Origin: Elioraea sp.
Lineage (GTDB): Bacteria; Pseudomonadota; Alphaproteobacteria; Acetobacterales; Acetobacteraceae
DNA: 64,000 bases
NCBI RefSeq assembly: GCF_022842375.1
Contig: NZ_JALHPR010000003.1
Location: forward strand, 124,001-188,000
Reading direction: 5' to 3'
The notes under the pieces were generated by a model. It was not told the origin of the DNA and searched no databases. It worked only from the letters and a program-made list of their open reading frames with translations. Each line of letters starts with the position of its first letter. Positions within the stretch are counted from its first letter, which is position 1. Positions 1 to 10,514 of this stretch are shown in pieces. The position numbers and the translations under genes were made by a program.

Positions 1-573
1 GCTCGTGGTCGTGCGCTGTTCGGTGAGCCAGCCGCGCATCGCCTCGCCGAGCGCGGCGATGATGGGGTTGGCGGCCACCGCCGCGATCTCGCTGTGGAAG
101 GCGACGTCGGTGCGGGAGAAGGCGGCGGGGTCGGCCAGGGCGTCGCGGTTCACCTGCCAGGCAGCCTCGATCCGCGCGCGGTGCGCCGCATCGGCGGCGA
201 TGGCGGCATGGCGGGCGATGCCGCCCTCGAAGAACTGCCGCGCCTGCTGCAGGTGCCGGACGTTCTGGGGCTCGGCCAGGAGCAGCCGCACGGGGGCGGA
301 AAGGCTCTCGATCAGCCCGTTCGCGGTTGGACGCGCGACCCGCGCACGCTCGCCGTTGGCGACCCTGACAAGGCCGGTGCGCTCGAGCGTGAGAAGCGCC
401 TGCCGGACCGCCGGGCGGCCGACGCCGAAACGTTCCATCAGCTCGCGCTCGGAGGGCAGCGCCTCGCCTTCGCCGAGATGCGCCGACAGGATCAGCGCCT
501 CGAGCTGGGCGGCAACCTCGTCATGCACCTTGCGTCGTTGCACCGGTGCAAGCGGCAGGGACGCGCTGGACAC
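1..573 (-). CDS. GntR-family transcriptional regulator, FCD (FadR-like) type, 3' end outside window
   Basis: The 191 visible codons show an N-terminal winged helix (PSERELMERFGVGRPAVRQAL at about residues 35-54, the GntR signature), then the start of the all-helical FCD effector domain (EGGIARHAA, NRDALADP, DVAFHSEIA). The FCD family binds carboxylic-acid effectors. I chose the GTG at 573-571 because AAGGAG lies nine bases upstream; no ATG lies in frame before the helix-turn-helix. It is divergent from the M20 amidohydrolase across about 160 bases, so it may control that gene and the importer behind it. This is inferred from position only. The C-terminus lies beyond base 1. Confidence 0.9.
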   Translation of the reverse strand, partial: MSSASLPLAPVQRRKVHDEVAAQLEALILSAHLGEGEALPSERELMERFGVGRPAVRQALLTLERTGLVRVANGERARVARPTANGLIESLSAPVRLLLAEPQNVRHLQQARQFFEGGIARHAAIAADAAHRARIEAAWQVNRDALADPAAFSRTDVAFHSEIAAVAANPIIAALGEAMRGWLTEQRTTTS

Positions 574-734
574 GCGGCACCGCTCCTTGTTCGTTTCACT
601 CCAGGCTATATCCTAGGTTCAAAGGCCAGGGCGCCGCAAGCTCCCCGGGCGCCAGCGGGCGCCCCCTCGCCAAGCGGGCGCGCCCGGTTCATCCTCGCTT
701 CACCAGCAGCTTCTCCCGAGGAGACCGAGAACCG
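574..734. promoter_or_regulatory. Divergent regulatory region between GntR gene and M20 amidohydrolase
   Basis: This 161-base gap separates two divergent genes. It holds a short AT-richer island near 603-622 (gctatatcctaggttcaaag) around a CCTAGG palindrome, a reasonable place for promoters and a GntR operator. No clear -35/-10 pair with good spacing could be assigned. The M20 ribosome site GAGGAG lies near 717-722. Confidence 0.3.
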
Positions 735-1937
735 ATGCAGACCCCCGTGATCGAGGGCGTCAGCGCCTGGGCTGACGAGCTCACCGCGATCCGCCGCGAC
801 ATCCACGCCCACCCGGAAATGGGGATGGAGGAGCACCGCACCGCGGCACTCGTCGCCGCGAAGCTCAGGGAATGGGGCGTCGAGGTCACGGAAGGCGTCG
901 GCAAGCTCGGCGTCGTCGGCACGGTGAAGGGCACGCGGCCGGGGCAACGCGCCATCGGGCTTCGCGCCGACATGGATGCGCTGCAGATCCCGGAGGCGAC
1001 GGGCGCGCCCTGGGCCTCGACCAACCCGGGCGTGATGCATGCCTGTGGGCATGACGGGCACACCACCATGCTGTTGGGCGCTGCCCGCTGGCTCGCGCAG
1101 AACCGCGATTTCGCCGGCACGGTGCACCTGATCTTCCAGCCGGCCGAGGAAGGCCGCGGTGGTGCGCGCGCGATGCTGGCGGACGGGCTGTTCCAGCGCT
1201 TCCCGTGCGATGCCGTCTATGGCCTGCACAACAAGCCGACGATCGCGGCCGGCCGCTTCGCCACCCGCAAGGGCCCGACGCTGGCCGCGGCAGACCGCTT
1301 CGCCGTCACCTTCAAGGGAACCGGCGGGCATGGCGGCTCCACCCCCCATCTCGCGACCGACGTGACGATCGTGCAGGCGCATTTCGTGCTCGCGTTGCAG
1401 ACCATCATCGGCCGCAACGTGCCGGCACTCGAGAGTGCCGTGCTCAGTGTCGGGTCGATCGCTGGCGGCTCGCCGCTCTCGTCGAACGTGATGCCGGCGG
1501 AACTCGTCGTCACCGGCACCTCGCGCAGCTACAGCCCCGCCGTGCGCGAGCTGCTCGAGCGCCGGATCGGCGAGCTGGCGCAGGGCCTGGCGTTGGCCCA
1601 TGGCTGCACGGCGGAGGCGGTGTATCGCCGCGGCGTCTCGGCCACCGTGAACCACGCCGAGCAGACCGACGTGGCACTCGCCGTCGCCGCCGGGCTGGTG
1701 GGCGAGGAGGCGGTGAACGGCGCGATGGTGCCCGTGACGGGGGCGGAGGATTTCGGCCTCATGCTCGAGGCCTGCCCTGGCAACTTCATGTTCATCGGCG
1801 GCGGCACGGGGGCGGACGGCACCTCGCCCAACCTGCACACCCCGCATTTCGACTTCAACGACGCGATCATCCCCCTCGGCGTTGCCTACTGGGTCGGCCT
1901 GGTCGAGCAGGAGCTCGGCTTGCAGCGCCAGGGGTGA
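735..1937 (+). CDS. M20-family amidohydrolase / peptidase (hippurate hydrolase-like)
   Basis: A 400-residue zinc hydrolase of the M20D group, which removes acyl groups from N-acyl amino acids or cleaves small peptides in the cytoplasm. Visible motifs are DIHAHPE (about 22-28), RADMDALQIPE (about 77-87), MHACGHDGHTTM (about 99-110, metal ligands), FQPAEEGRGGA (about 136-146, catalytic Glu) and GGHGG in the dimerisation lid. Length is normal for the family. The ATG at 735 has GAGGAG upstream; the frame is open further upstream but without a ribosome site or homology. It is followed by a peptide importer, so its substrate may be an imported N-acyl amino acid or peptide (inference). Confidence 0.92.
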   Translation: MQTPVIEGVSAWADELTAIRRDIHAHPEMGMEEHRTAALVAAKLREWGVEVTEGVGKLGVVGTVKGTRPGQRAIGLRADMDALQIPEATGAPWASTNPGVMHACGHDGHTTMLLGAARWLAQNRDFAGTVHLIFQPAEEGRGGARAMLADGLFQRFPCDAVYGLHNKPTIAAGRFATRKGPTLAAADRFAVTFKGTGGHGGSTPHLATDVTIVQAHFVLALQTIIGRNVPALESAVLSVGSIAGGSPLSSNVMPAELVVTGTSRSYSPAVRELLERRIGELAQGLALAHGCTAEAVYRRGVSATVNHAEQTDVALAVAAGLVGEEAVNGAMVPVTGAEDFGLMLEACPGNFMFIGGGTGADGTSPNLHTPHFDFNDAIIPLGVAYWVGLVEQELGLQRQG

Positions 1938-2119
1938 GTGTACTGCCTGACGGAACGCCCCCCGGCGCCGTCTCAAAGTGCGTGACACAGGCAAAAGGGA
2001 GTGCCGAAGCCTGTCGCAGTGCTGTAGCATCCGTGCAAAGGCCGGATGGGTGACATGCGCGCAGCGGTGACGCTGTGGCCGCCCCTTCCGGTGGGGGGCT
2101 ACCAATCGGGAGACTGAGC

Positions 2120-3916
2120 ATGACCGAAGACGATCTTCGACAGCTGATCGGCCGCGTGAAGCGTGGCTCACTGTCACGCCGTGGCTTCATCCGCCGGATG
2201 GCCGCCGTTGGCCTGACCGCGCCGATGGCGACGCAGATCCTCGCCGTGGCCGGCGCCGCGCCCGCCATGGCGCAGAGCGTTCCCGCCTATCGCCCGACGC
2301 GTGCGGGCGGCGGCGGCGCGCTCAAGATTCTCTACTGGCAGGCCTCGACGCTGCTGAACCCGCATTTCGCGGTCGGCACCACGAACCAGGATTCGAGCCG
2401 CGTCTTCTACGAGCCGCTCGCCGGCTGGGCGGCCGACGGCACGCTGCACCCGATCCTGGCGGCCGAGATCCCGTCGGTCGACAATGGCGGGCTCTCGGCG
2501 GATGGCCGCTCCGTCACCTGGAAGCTGAAGCGCGGCGTGAAGTGGCATGACGGCCAGGATTTCTCGGCCGACGACGTCATCTTCAACTACGAATACGCGC
2601 GCAACCCGGCCGTAGCCTCGACCAGCTCCGGCTCCTACCGCGACGTGAACGTGACGAAGGTCGACGATCACACCGTGAAGGTGGAGTTCGCGCAGCCGAA
2701 CCCGTTCTGGGCCGACGCCTTCGTCGCCTCCGTCGGCATGCTGATCCCCAAGCACCTGTTCAAGGACTTCGCCGGCTCGAACGCCCGCGATGCGCCCACC
2801 AATCTCCGCCCGGTCGGCACGGGCCCCTACAAGTTCACCTCCTTCGCGCCGGGTGACCTGCTGCGCGGCGAACGCAACGAGAACTACCACCTGCCCAACC
2901 GGCCCTTCTTCGACACGATGGAGATCAAGGGTGGCGGCGATGCGGTCTCGGCCGCCCGCGCGGTGCTGCAGACGGCCGACTATGACTATGCCTGGAACCT
3001 CCAGGTCGAGGACGAGATCCTCAAGCGCCTCGAGGCGGCCGGCCGCGGCAAGGTCAACGTGATCGAGGGCGGTGCGATCGAATTCATCCAGCTCAACGCG
3101 ACCGACCCCACCCGCGAGGTTGACGGCGAGCGTGCGCATATCAGCACCGAGCACCCCGCCTTCCGCGACCCCGCGGTGCGCCGGGCGATCGCGCTGCTGC
3201 TCGACCGCAAGTCGATCGAGGAGTTCATCTACGGCCGCGGCGGCCCGGCGACGGGCAACTTCCTCAACAACCCGCCGCGCTTCCGTTCCCCGAACATGCC
3301 GATGGAATTCAACGTCGACCGTGCCAACCAGGTGCTCGACCAGGCAGGCTGGGTGCGGGGGCGTGACGGCGTGCGCGCCAAGGACGGGGTGCGGCTGCGG
3401 TTCGTCTACCAGACCTCGGTCAACGCGCCGCGTCAGCGCACGCAGCAGATCCTGCAGCAGGCCGCGCGGCGCGCGGGCATCGAGCTCGAGCTCAAGTCGG
3501 TCACGGCTTCGGTGTTCTTCTCGTCGGACGTGGCCAACCCAGACACCTTCGGCAAGTTCTTCGCCGACATGCAGATGTACACGACGACCATGCCGCAGGC
3601 CGATCCGCAGCGGTTCATGAACCAGTACGTCTCGTGGGAAGTGTCGCAGAAGGCGAACTCGTGGCAGGGGCGCAACATCGTCCGCTGGCGCAGCGCCGAC
3701 TATGACGCTGCCTTCCGCGCGGCCGAAGGCGAGCTCGACGTGGTGAAGCGGGCCGCCCTCTTCATCCGCATGAACGACCTGATCGTCGGCAGCAACCACG
3801 TGATCCCCGTGGTGATGCGCCCGACGGTCAGCGGCAGCCTCAACACGCTCAGGCCTGCCATCAGCGGCTGGGACCTGACGATGTGGCTGCTGTCCGACTG
3901 GTACCGCGAAGGCTGA
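2120..3916 (+). CDS. Peptide/oligopeptide ABC transporter substrate-binding protein (SBP family 5), Tat-exported
   Basis: A 598-residue periplasmic binding protein of the DppA/OppA class. The N-terminus carries a twin-arginine signal, SRRGFIR at residues 19-25, then a hydrophobic stretch and a cleavage site near PAMAQS. The family-5 core is clear: a YEPLAGW segment, a LKRGVKWHDGQDFSADDV block, a GTGPYKF turn and the typical AGW/NVDRANQ region. ATG at 2120 follows CGGGAG. It heads importer cassette 1 (permeases 3936 and 4852, ATPases 5832 and 6863). The preceding 182 bases hold no gene and no promoter I could define. Confidence 0.93.
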   Translation: MTEDDLRQLIGRVKRGSLSRRGFIRRMAAVGLTAPMATQILAVAGAAPAMAQSVPAYRPTRAGGGGALKILYWQASTLLNPHFAVGTTNQDSSRVFYEPLAGWAADGTLHPILAAEIPSVDNGGLSADGRSVTWKLKRGVKWHDGQDFSADDVIFNYEYARNPAVASTSSGSYRDVNVTKVDDHTVKVEFAQPNPFWADAFVASVGMLIPKHLFKDFAGSNARDAPTNLRPVGTGPYKFTSFAPGDLLRGERNENYHLPNRPFFDTMEIKGGGDAVSAARAVLQTADYDYAWNLQVEDEILKRLEAAGRGKVNVIEGGAIEFIQLNATDPTREVDGERAHISTEHPAFRDPAVRRAIALLLDRKSIEEFIYGRGGPATGNFLNNPPRFRSPNMPMEFNVDRANQVLDQAGWVRGRDGVRAKDGVRLRFVYQTSVNAPRQRTQQILQQAARRAGIELELKSVTASVFFSSDVANPDTFGKFFADMQMYTTTMPQADPQRFMNQYVSWEVSQKANSWQGRNIVRWRSADYDAAFRAAEGELDVVKRAALFIRMNDLIVGSNHVIPVVMRPTVSGSLNTLRPAISGWDLTMWLLSDWYREG

Positions 3917-3935
3917 GACCGCAAGCGCGCGCCGC

Positions 3936-4895
3936 GTGACGCAGTATCTCATCCGACGTTTGCTGATCGCGATCCCGAGCCTGCTCGGGATCAGCGTCAT
4001 CCTGTTCACGGTGCTGGCGCTGGCTCCCGGAGACCCCTTCGAGGAGCTGGCGACCAACCCCGCGATACCGCCCGAGGTGCGCATGCAGCTGCGTGCGAGC
4101 CTCGGGCTGGATGACCCGATCCACATGCGCTACTTCGCCTGGCTCACTTCGATGCTGCGGGGCGAGTGGGGCTTCTCCTTCGTCAGCCGCATCGATGTCG
4201 ACCAGCTGATCATGCAGCGCCTGCCGACGACGCTGCTGGTCATCGGCACCTCGCAGATCGTCGCCCTCGCCGTCGCGCTGCCGGTCGGCGTGCTGGCGGG
4301 AACCCGCCCCTACTCGACGTTCGACAAGGTGGCCAACACGCTCGCCTTCGTCGGCTTCTCGTTGCCCACCTTTTTCACCGGGCTGCTCTTCATCCTGTTC
4401 TTCTCGGTCTATCTCGGCTGGCTGCCCTTCGTGTACCGCACCAACATCGCCGGAAGCGGGCTGCCCTGGGTGTGGGAACACATCAAGCAGATGATCATGC
4501 CGGTGATGGTGCTCGGCCTGTTCCAGGGTGCCGCGCTGGTGCGCTTCGTGCGCTCGGCCGTGCTCGACGTCATCCGGCTCGACTACGTCACCACCGCGCG
4601 GTCGAAGGGCCTGGCCGAGCGGCGGGTGGTGATGAAGCACGTGGTGCGCAACGCGCTCATCCCCGTCGTCACCCTAATCGCGCTGCAGATGCCGATCGTG
4701 TTCGGCGGCGCGATCGTGACCGAGCAGATCTTCCGCGTGCCCGGCATCGGCTCGCTGCTGATCAGCGCGATCCTGTCGAACGATACGCCCGTGATCATGG
4801 CCGTGACGTTCGTGTTCTCGTGCCTCGTCATCTTCTTCAACCTCATGGCCGATGTGCTCTATGGCTGGCTCGACCCCCGCATCAGCTACCGCTAG
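3936..4895 (+). CDS. Peptide ABC transporter permease, DppB type
   Basis: A 319-residue inner-membrane subunit with the DppB/OppB layout: an N-terminal anchoring helix (LIRRLLIAIPSLLGISVILF), then a core of several helices. It contains the EAA coupling loop (TTARSKGLAERRVVMKHVVRNAL) that docks on the ATPases, and ends in the family-typical YGWLDPRISYR. It starts at a GTG 19 bases after the binding-protein gene, in a single operon. Unlike cassettes 2 and 3, this junction has no hairpin. Confidence 0.93.
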   Translation: MTQYLIRRLLIAIPSLLGISVILFTVLALAPGDPFEELATNPAIPPEVRMQLRASLGLDDPIHMRYFAWLTSMLRGEWGFSFVSRIDVDQLIMQRLPTTLLVIGTSQIVALAVALPVGVLAGTRPYSTFDKVANTLAFVGFSLPTFFTGLLFILFFSVYLGWLPFVYRTNIAGSGLPWVWEHIKQMIMPVMVLGLFQGAALVRFVRSAVLDVIRLDYVTTARSKGLAERRVVMKHVVRNALIPVVTLIALQMPIVFGGAIVTEQIFRVPGIGSLLISAILSNDTPVIMAVTFVFSCLVIFFNLMADVLYGWLDPRISYR

Positions 4896-5831
4896 CGCCC
4901 CGGCCGTCGACGCGGGCCATGGCGCTGGCACGACGCCGGCAGGCGCATCGGCGCGCCCGCGCGTCTCCCCGTGGGAGGAGGCGTGGCGGCGCTTCCGCAA
5001 GCACAGGCTCGCCGTGGCGAGCGCGGTGGTGCTGTCGTTCATCATCCTCGCCGTTCTGGTCGGCCCGCTGTTCTGGACCGTGGCGATCGACGAGATCGAC
5101 TTCCGCGCGCGCCTCCAGGGCCCCTCCTTCGCCCACCCGCTTGGCACCGACGATCTCGGGCAGGACCTGCTCGCGCGCATGCTCTATGGCGGGCGGATCT
5201 CGCTCGCCGTCGGCTTCGCGGCGATGCTCGTTGCGGTGCTGCTCGGCACGCTGATCGGCTCGCTGGCGGGCATGGCGTCAGGCCCTGTCGATGCCGCGCT
5301 GATGTGGCTGACCGACCTGTTCCTCTCGCTGCCCGAGCTGCCGCTGCTGCTGCTTGTGATCTACCTGTTCCGGGAACCGCTGCGCCAGGTGGTGGGGCCC
5401 GAGATGGGCGTGTTCATCCTCATCGTCGGCGTGATCGGCGGGTTCCGGTGGATGCCGGTCGCACGCCTCGTGCGCGCGCAGTTCTTCTCCCTCCGCGAGA
5501 AGGAGTTCGTCGAGGCGGCACGCGCGCTCGGCGCCTCGACGCCACGGCTGGTGCTCCACCACATCCTGCCGAACGCGCTTGGCCCCGTGATCGTTGCCGC
5601 CACGATCGACATCGCGGCCGCGATCATCGCCGAGAGCACCCTCTCCTTCCTCGGCCTCGGCTTCCCGCCTGACGTGCCGACCTGGGGCCGGCTGCTGTTC
5701 GACGCCAAGGACAACCTCGATTTCGCGCCGCACTGGGCGCTGTTCCCGGGGCTTGCGATCTTCTTCACGGTGTTGACCATCAACTTCGTCGGCGACGGTC
5801 TGCGCGATGCGCTCGACCCGAGGAGGGTGAT

Positions 5832-5835
<4 letters not shown>
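4852..5835 (+). CDS. Peptide ABC transporter permease, DppC type
   Basis: A 327-residue partner permease with an N-terminal cytoplasmic arm (WEEAWRRFRKHRL), a periplasmic loop, the family motif HPLGTDDLGQDLLARMLYGGRISL, an EAA loop (EAARALGASTPRLVLHHILPN) and the terminal GDGLRDALDPRRVI. It overlaps the preceding gene by 44 bases. An ATG at 4861 is an equally possible start, and no start lies nearer the upstream stop. The segment before the first helix (about 35 residues) is Ala/Gly/Pro-rich and probably disordered. The gene ends in ATCTGA, overlapping the next start. Confidence 0.92.
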
Positions 5836-7864
<2,029 letters not shown>

Positions 7865-7872
7865 GCGCGCCC

Positions 7873-8886
7873 TCAGTCGACGTCGAGGGCGAGATGGGCG
7901 ACGCAATCGCCCCTCTCGCAGCGGGCGGGGTGGCGCTGGCACACCACGATGCCGTCGCGCTTGAAGAAGCACTCCGTCGGCGGGCGTGCGGGATCATCGA
8001 CGAAATGCACGCGGCCGCAGAGGTCGCCCTTCCGCACCGCATCGCCGATCTCGGTGGCTGGCTCGAACACGCCGGCATCGGGCGCGTAGACGAAGCAGGC
8101 CTGGTCGGGCACTTCCATCATCCGCGTCGGCCGCGGCTCAGGCGGGCCGCCGGGGAGGATGCCCATGAAGCGGAGGTGGCGGATCAGCCCCTCCTCCGCG
8201 AAGGCGAGGCCGGCGCGGTTGAGCGAGCCGCCGCCGCCGAACTCGCCGCCGAGCGCCGCCACGCCGCGCTTCATCGCCGCCCCCGGCGAGTAGCGCGGGT
8301 CAGCCCCCTGGCGCCAATGCAGAGAGACCGGGGCGGCGAAGGCGCGCAGTGCCGCCATGCCGCGCGCGTTCACGGCCGCATCGGGCCCCTCATGCGTCGA
8401 GGCGAAGGGAAGATAGGCGAGCGACCCGCCACCGGAGTGGAAATCGTGGAACAGGTCGGCCAGCGGGAACAGGACGCTGTCGACATAATGCGCGATCTGC
8501 GACGTGACCCCGCCATCGGGCGAGCCTGGGAACGAGCGGTTGAGGTTGCCGCCATCGATCGGCGACACCCGCGTACCCGCCATCGCCGCCGGGAGGTTGA
8601 GCGCCGGCAGCATGATGACGCGGCCACGGATCGTTTCGGGCCGAAGCTCGCGGATCAGGTTGCAGACGGCGACCTGGCCCTCGTACTCGTCGCCATGGTT
8701 GCCGGCGGAGAACAGGGCCGTCGGCCCCTCGCCGTTCTTCACCACAGCGACCGGAATGGCGATCGTGCCGTAGGCAGACCGCGTGACGGAGTGCGGCAGG
8801 TGCAGCCAGTCGACCTGGCGGCCATCCCGCGCATAGTCGACATCCGTCCAGAGCCGCGTGCTGCCCCCCGCCATCTGCCCCGCCAC
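7873..8886 (-). CDS. Succinylglutamate desuccinylase/aspartoacylase-family zinc deacylase
   Basis: A 337-residue M14-related amidohydrolase that cleaves N-acyl groups from amino acids or diamino acids (AstE, aspartoacylase and DoeB relatives). Zinc ligands are visible as GNHGDEYEG (H64, E67) and the second His in DLFHDFHSGG (H150). NLNRSFPG (114-121) matches the substrate-carboxylate loop. The GTG at 8886 has GGGGAGG at five-base spacing; ATG 8874 is an alternative. It is convergent with importer cassette 1 and divergent from the M81 gene, so it probably acts on an imported acylated compound (inference). The exact substrate is unknown. Confidence 0.88.
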   Translation of the reverse strand: MAGQMAGGSTRLWTDVDYARDGRQVDWLHLPHSVTRSAYGTIAIPVAVVKNGEGPTALFSAGNHGDEYEGQVAVCNLIRELRPETIRGRVIMLPALNLPAAMAGTRVSPIDGGNLNRSFPGSPDGGVTSQIAHYVDSVLFPLADLFHDFHSGGGSLAYLPFASTHEGPDAAVNARGMAALRAFAAPVSLHWRQGADPRYSPGAAMKRGVAALGGEFGGGGSLNRAGLAFAEEGLIRHLRFMGILPGGPPEPRPTRMMEVPDQACFVYAPDAGVFEPATEIGDAVRKGDLCGRVHFVDDPARPPTECFFKRDGIVVCQRHPARCERGDCVAHLALDVD

Positions 8887-9010
8887 CGCTGCCTCCCCGC
8901 GCTGTTTCGTTGCGCCATCTTCCGATGCAACCCGCTGCGCGACAAGCCTCGCCGTTGCCCTCGGCGAACGGAGGTGCTTTCATCGCGCGAACAACGGGAG
9001 GCAGAAGAAC

Positions 9011-10480
9011 GTGCGTTTGTTCACCGCAACCCTCGCGACAGAATCGAACACCTTTGCGCCAATGCCGACCAGCCTCGCCGCGTACAAGGAGGGCGTGTTC
9101 CTGCGCCCCGGCGAGCATCCGGACGATGCACCGCGCATGTGCACAGCACCCCTGTTCGTGGCCCGCCAGCGTGCCGCGGCCGAGGGGTTCACGCTGATCG
9201 AGGGAAGCTGCTTCGCGGCCAGCCCCGCCGGCACCACCAACCGCGCCGATTACGAGATGATGCGCGACGAGATCCTCGATCAGCTCAAGGCCGCACTCCC
9301 TGTCGATGGCGTGCTGCTCGGCCTGCACGGCGCGATGGTCGCGCACGGCTATGACGATGTGGAAGGCGACATCATCACCCGCGTGCGCGACATCGTCGGG
9401 CCCAAGGTGGTGATCGGCGTCGAGCTCGACCCGCACTGCCACCTGACGAAGGTTCGCGTGAAGGCGGCCGACATCACCATCCTCTACAAGGAGTTCCCGC
9501 ACACCGACGTGTCGGAGCGTGCGGAGGAGGTGTTGACGCTCGTGCTCGCCACGCTGCGCGGCGAGGTCAAGCCGGTGACGAGCGTGTATGATTGCCGGCA
9601 GATCAGCTCCTACCCGACGACGCAGCCGCTCATGCGCGCCTTCGTCGACAAGGTGAAGGCGATGGAGGGCCGCGACGGCATCCTCTCCATCTCGATCGCG
9701 CACTGCTTCCCCTATGCCGATGTCGAGGAGCTCACCGGCCGCGTGCTCGTGATCACGAACAACGACAAGGCGAAGGCCGATGCGGTGGCGACAGCGCTCG
9801 GCGAGGAATTCGTCTCGATGCGCGGCAAGACGATTCCGCCGTATGAGTCGGTCACGGGCGGCATCGCCACCGCGCGCGGCCACAATGCCGGGCCCGTCGT
9901 GGTGGCCGATCCGGCCGACAATGCCGGCGGCGGCGCGCCGACCGACAACACCACCATCCTCCGCCACCTGATCGAGACGAAGGCTGAGAGCGCGGCGCTC
10001 GCCCCGATCTGGGACCCGATCGCGGTGCGCCTCTGCTTCGATGCCGGCGTCGGTGCGACGTTCCCGCTCCGCTTCGGCGGCAAGATCGCGCCGAGCTCGG
10101 GCCAGCCGATCGATGCGATGGTGACGGTGACGGCACTCGCCCCCGATGCCTGGCAGAGCTTCGGGCCGACCAAGGTGCCGCTCGGCGATTGCGCGGCGAT
10201 CAAGGTGGGCGATGTCGAGGTGGTGCTGATCGCCAACCGCACCCAGGCGCTCGGCCTCGAGATCTTCCGCAACCTCGGCATCGAGCCGACCGAGCGGAAG
10301 ATCATTGTCGTGAAGTCGACCAACCATTTCATGGGCGCGTTCGGGCCGATCGCTGCCAAGGTGATCTACATCGACAGCGACGGGCCGCTGTCGCGGGATT
10401 ACCGCAAGCTTCCCTACACGAAGGTCGCGCGCCCGATCTGGCCGCTCGACGAGGTGACGCAGCCTGGACTCATTCTCTAA
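9011..10480 (+). CDS. M81-family metallopeptidase (MlrC-like)
   Basis: A 489-residue protein of the M81/MlrC family, whose founding member linearises and degrades the cyanotoxin microcystin. Visible features are the N-terminal RLFTATLATESNTFAP, the LLGLHGAMVAHGYDDVEGD segment, the metal motif ELDPHCHLT, and the C-terminal MlrC-C domain ending STNHFMGAFGPIA. The GTG at 9011 is set by GGGAGG nine bases upstream and by alignment of the first strand. It opens the operon with importer cassette 2, 34 bases ahead of the binding protein. Most family members do not act on microcystin; an atypical peptide substrate is the safe reading. Confidence 0.9.
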   Translation: MRLFTATLATESNTFAPMPTSLAAYKEGVFLRPGEHPDDAPRMCTAPLFVARQRAAAEGFTLIEGSCFAASPAGTTNRADYEMMRDEILDQLKAALPVDGVLLGLHGAMVAHGYDDVEGDIITRVRDIVGPKVVIGVELDPHCHLTKVRVKAADITILYKEFPHTDVSERAEEVLTLVLATLRGEVKPVTSVYDCRQISSYPTTQPLMRAFVDKVKAMEGRDGILSISIAHCFPYADVEELTGRVLVITNNDKAKADAVATALGEEFVSMRGKTIPPYESVTGGIATARGHNAGPVVVADPADNAGGGAPTDNTTILRHLIETKAESAALAPIWDPIAVRLCFDAGVGATFPLRFGGKIAPSSGQPIDAMVTVTALAPDAWQSFGPTKVPLGDCAAIKVGDVEVVLIANRTQALGLEIFRNLGIEPTERKIIVVKSTNHFMGAFGPIAAKVIYIDSDGPLSRDYRKLPYTKVARPIWPLDEVTQPGLIL

Positions 10481-10514
10481 GCAGAACCGGAACGGCAACA
10501 GGGAGAACCGGACA

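Noticed and set aside
2174-4126. 650-residue open frame antisense to the first binding protein
   Set aside because: Same reason: an open antisense frame caused by GC-rich third positions, no ribosome site or motif.
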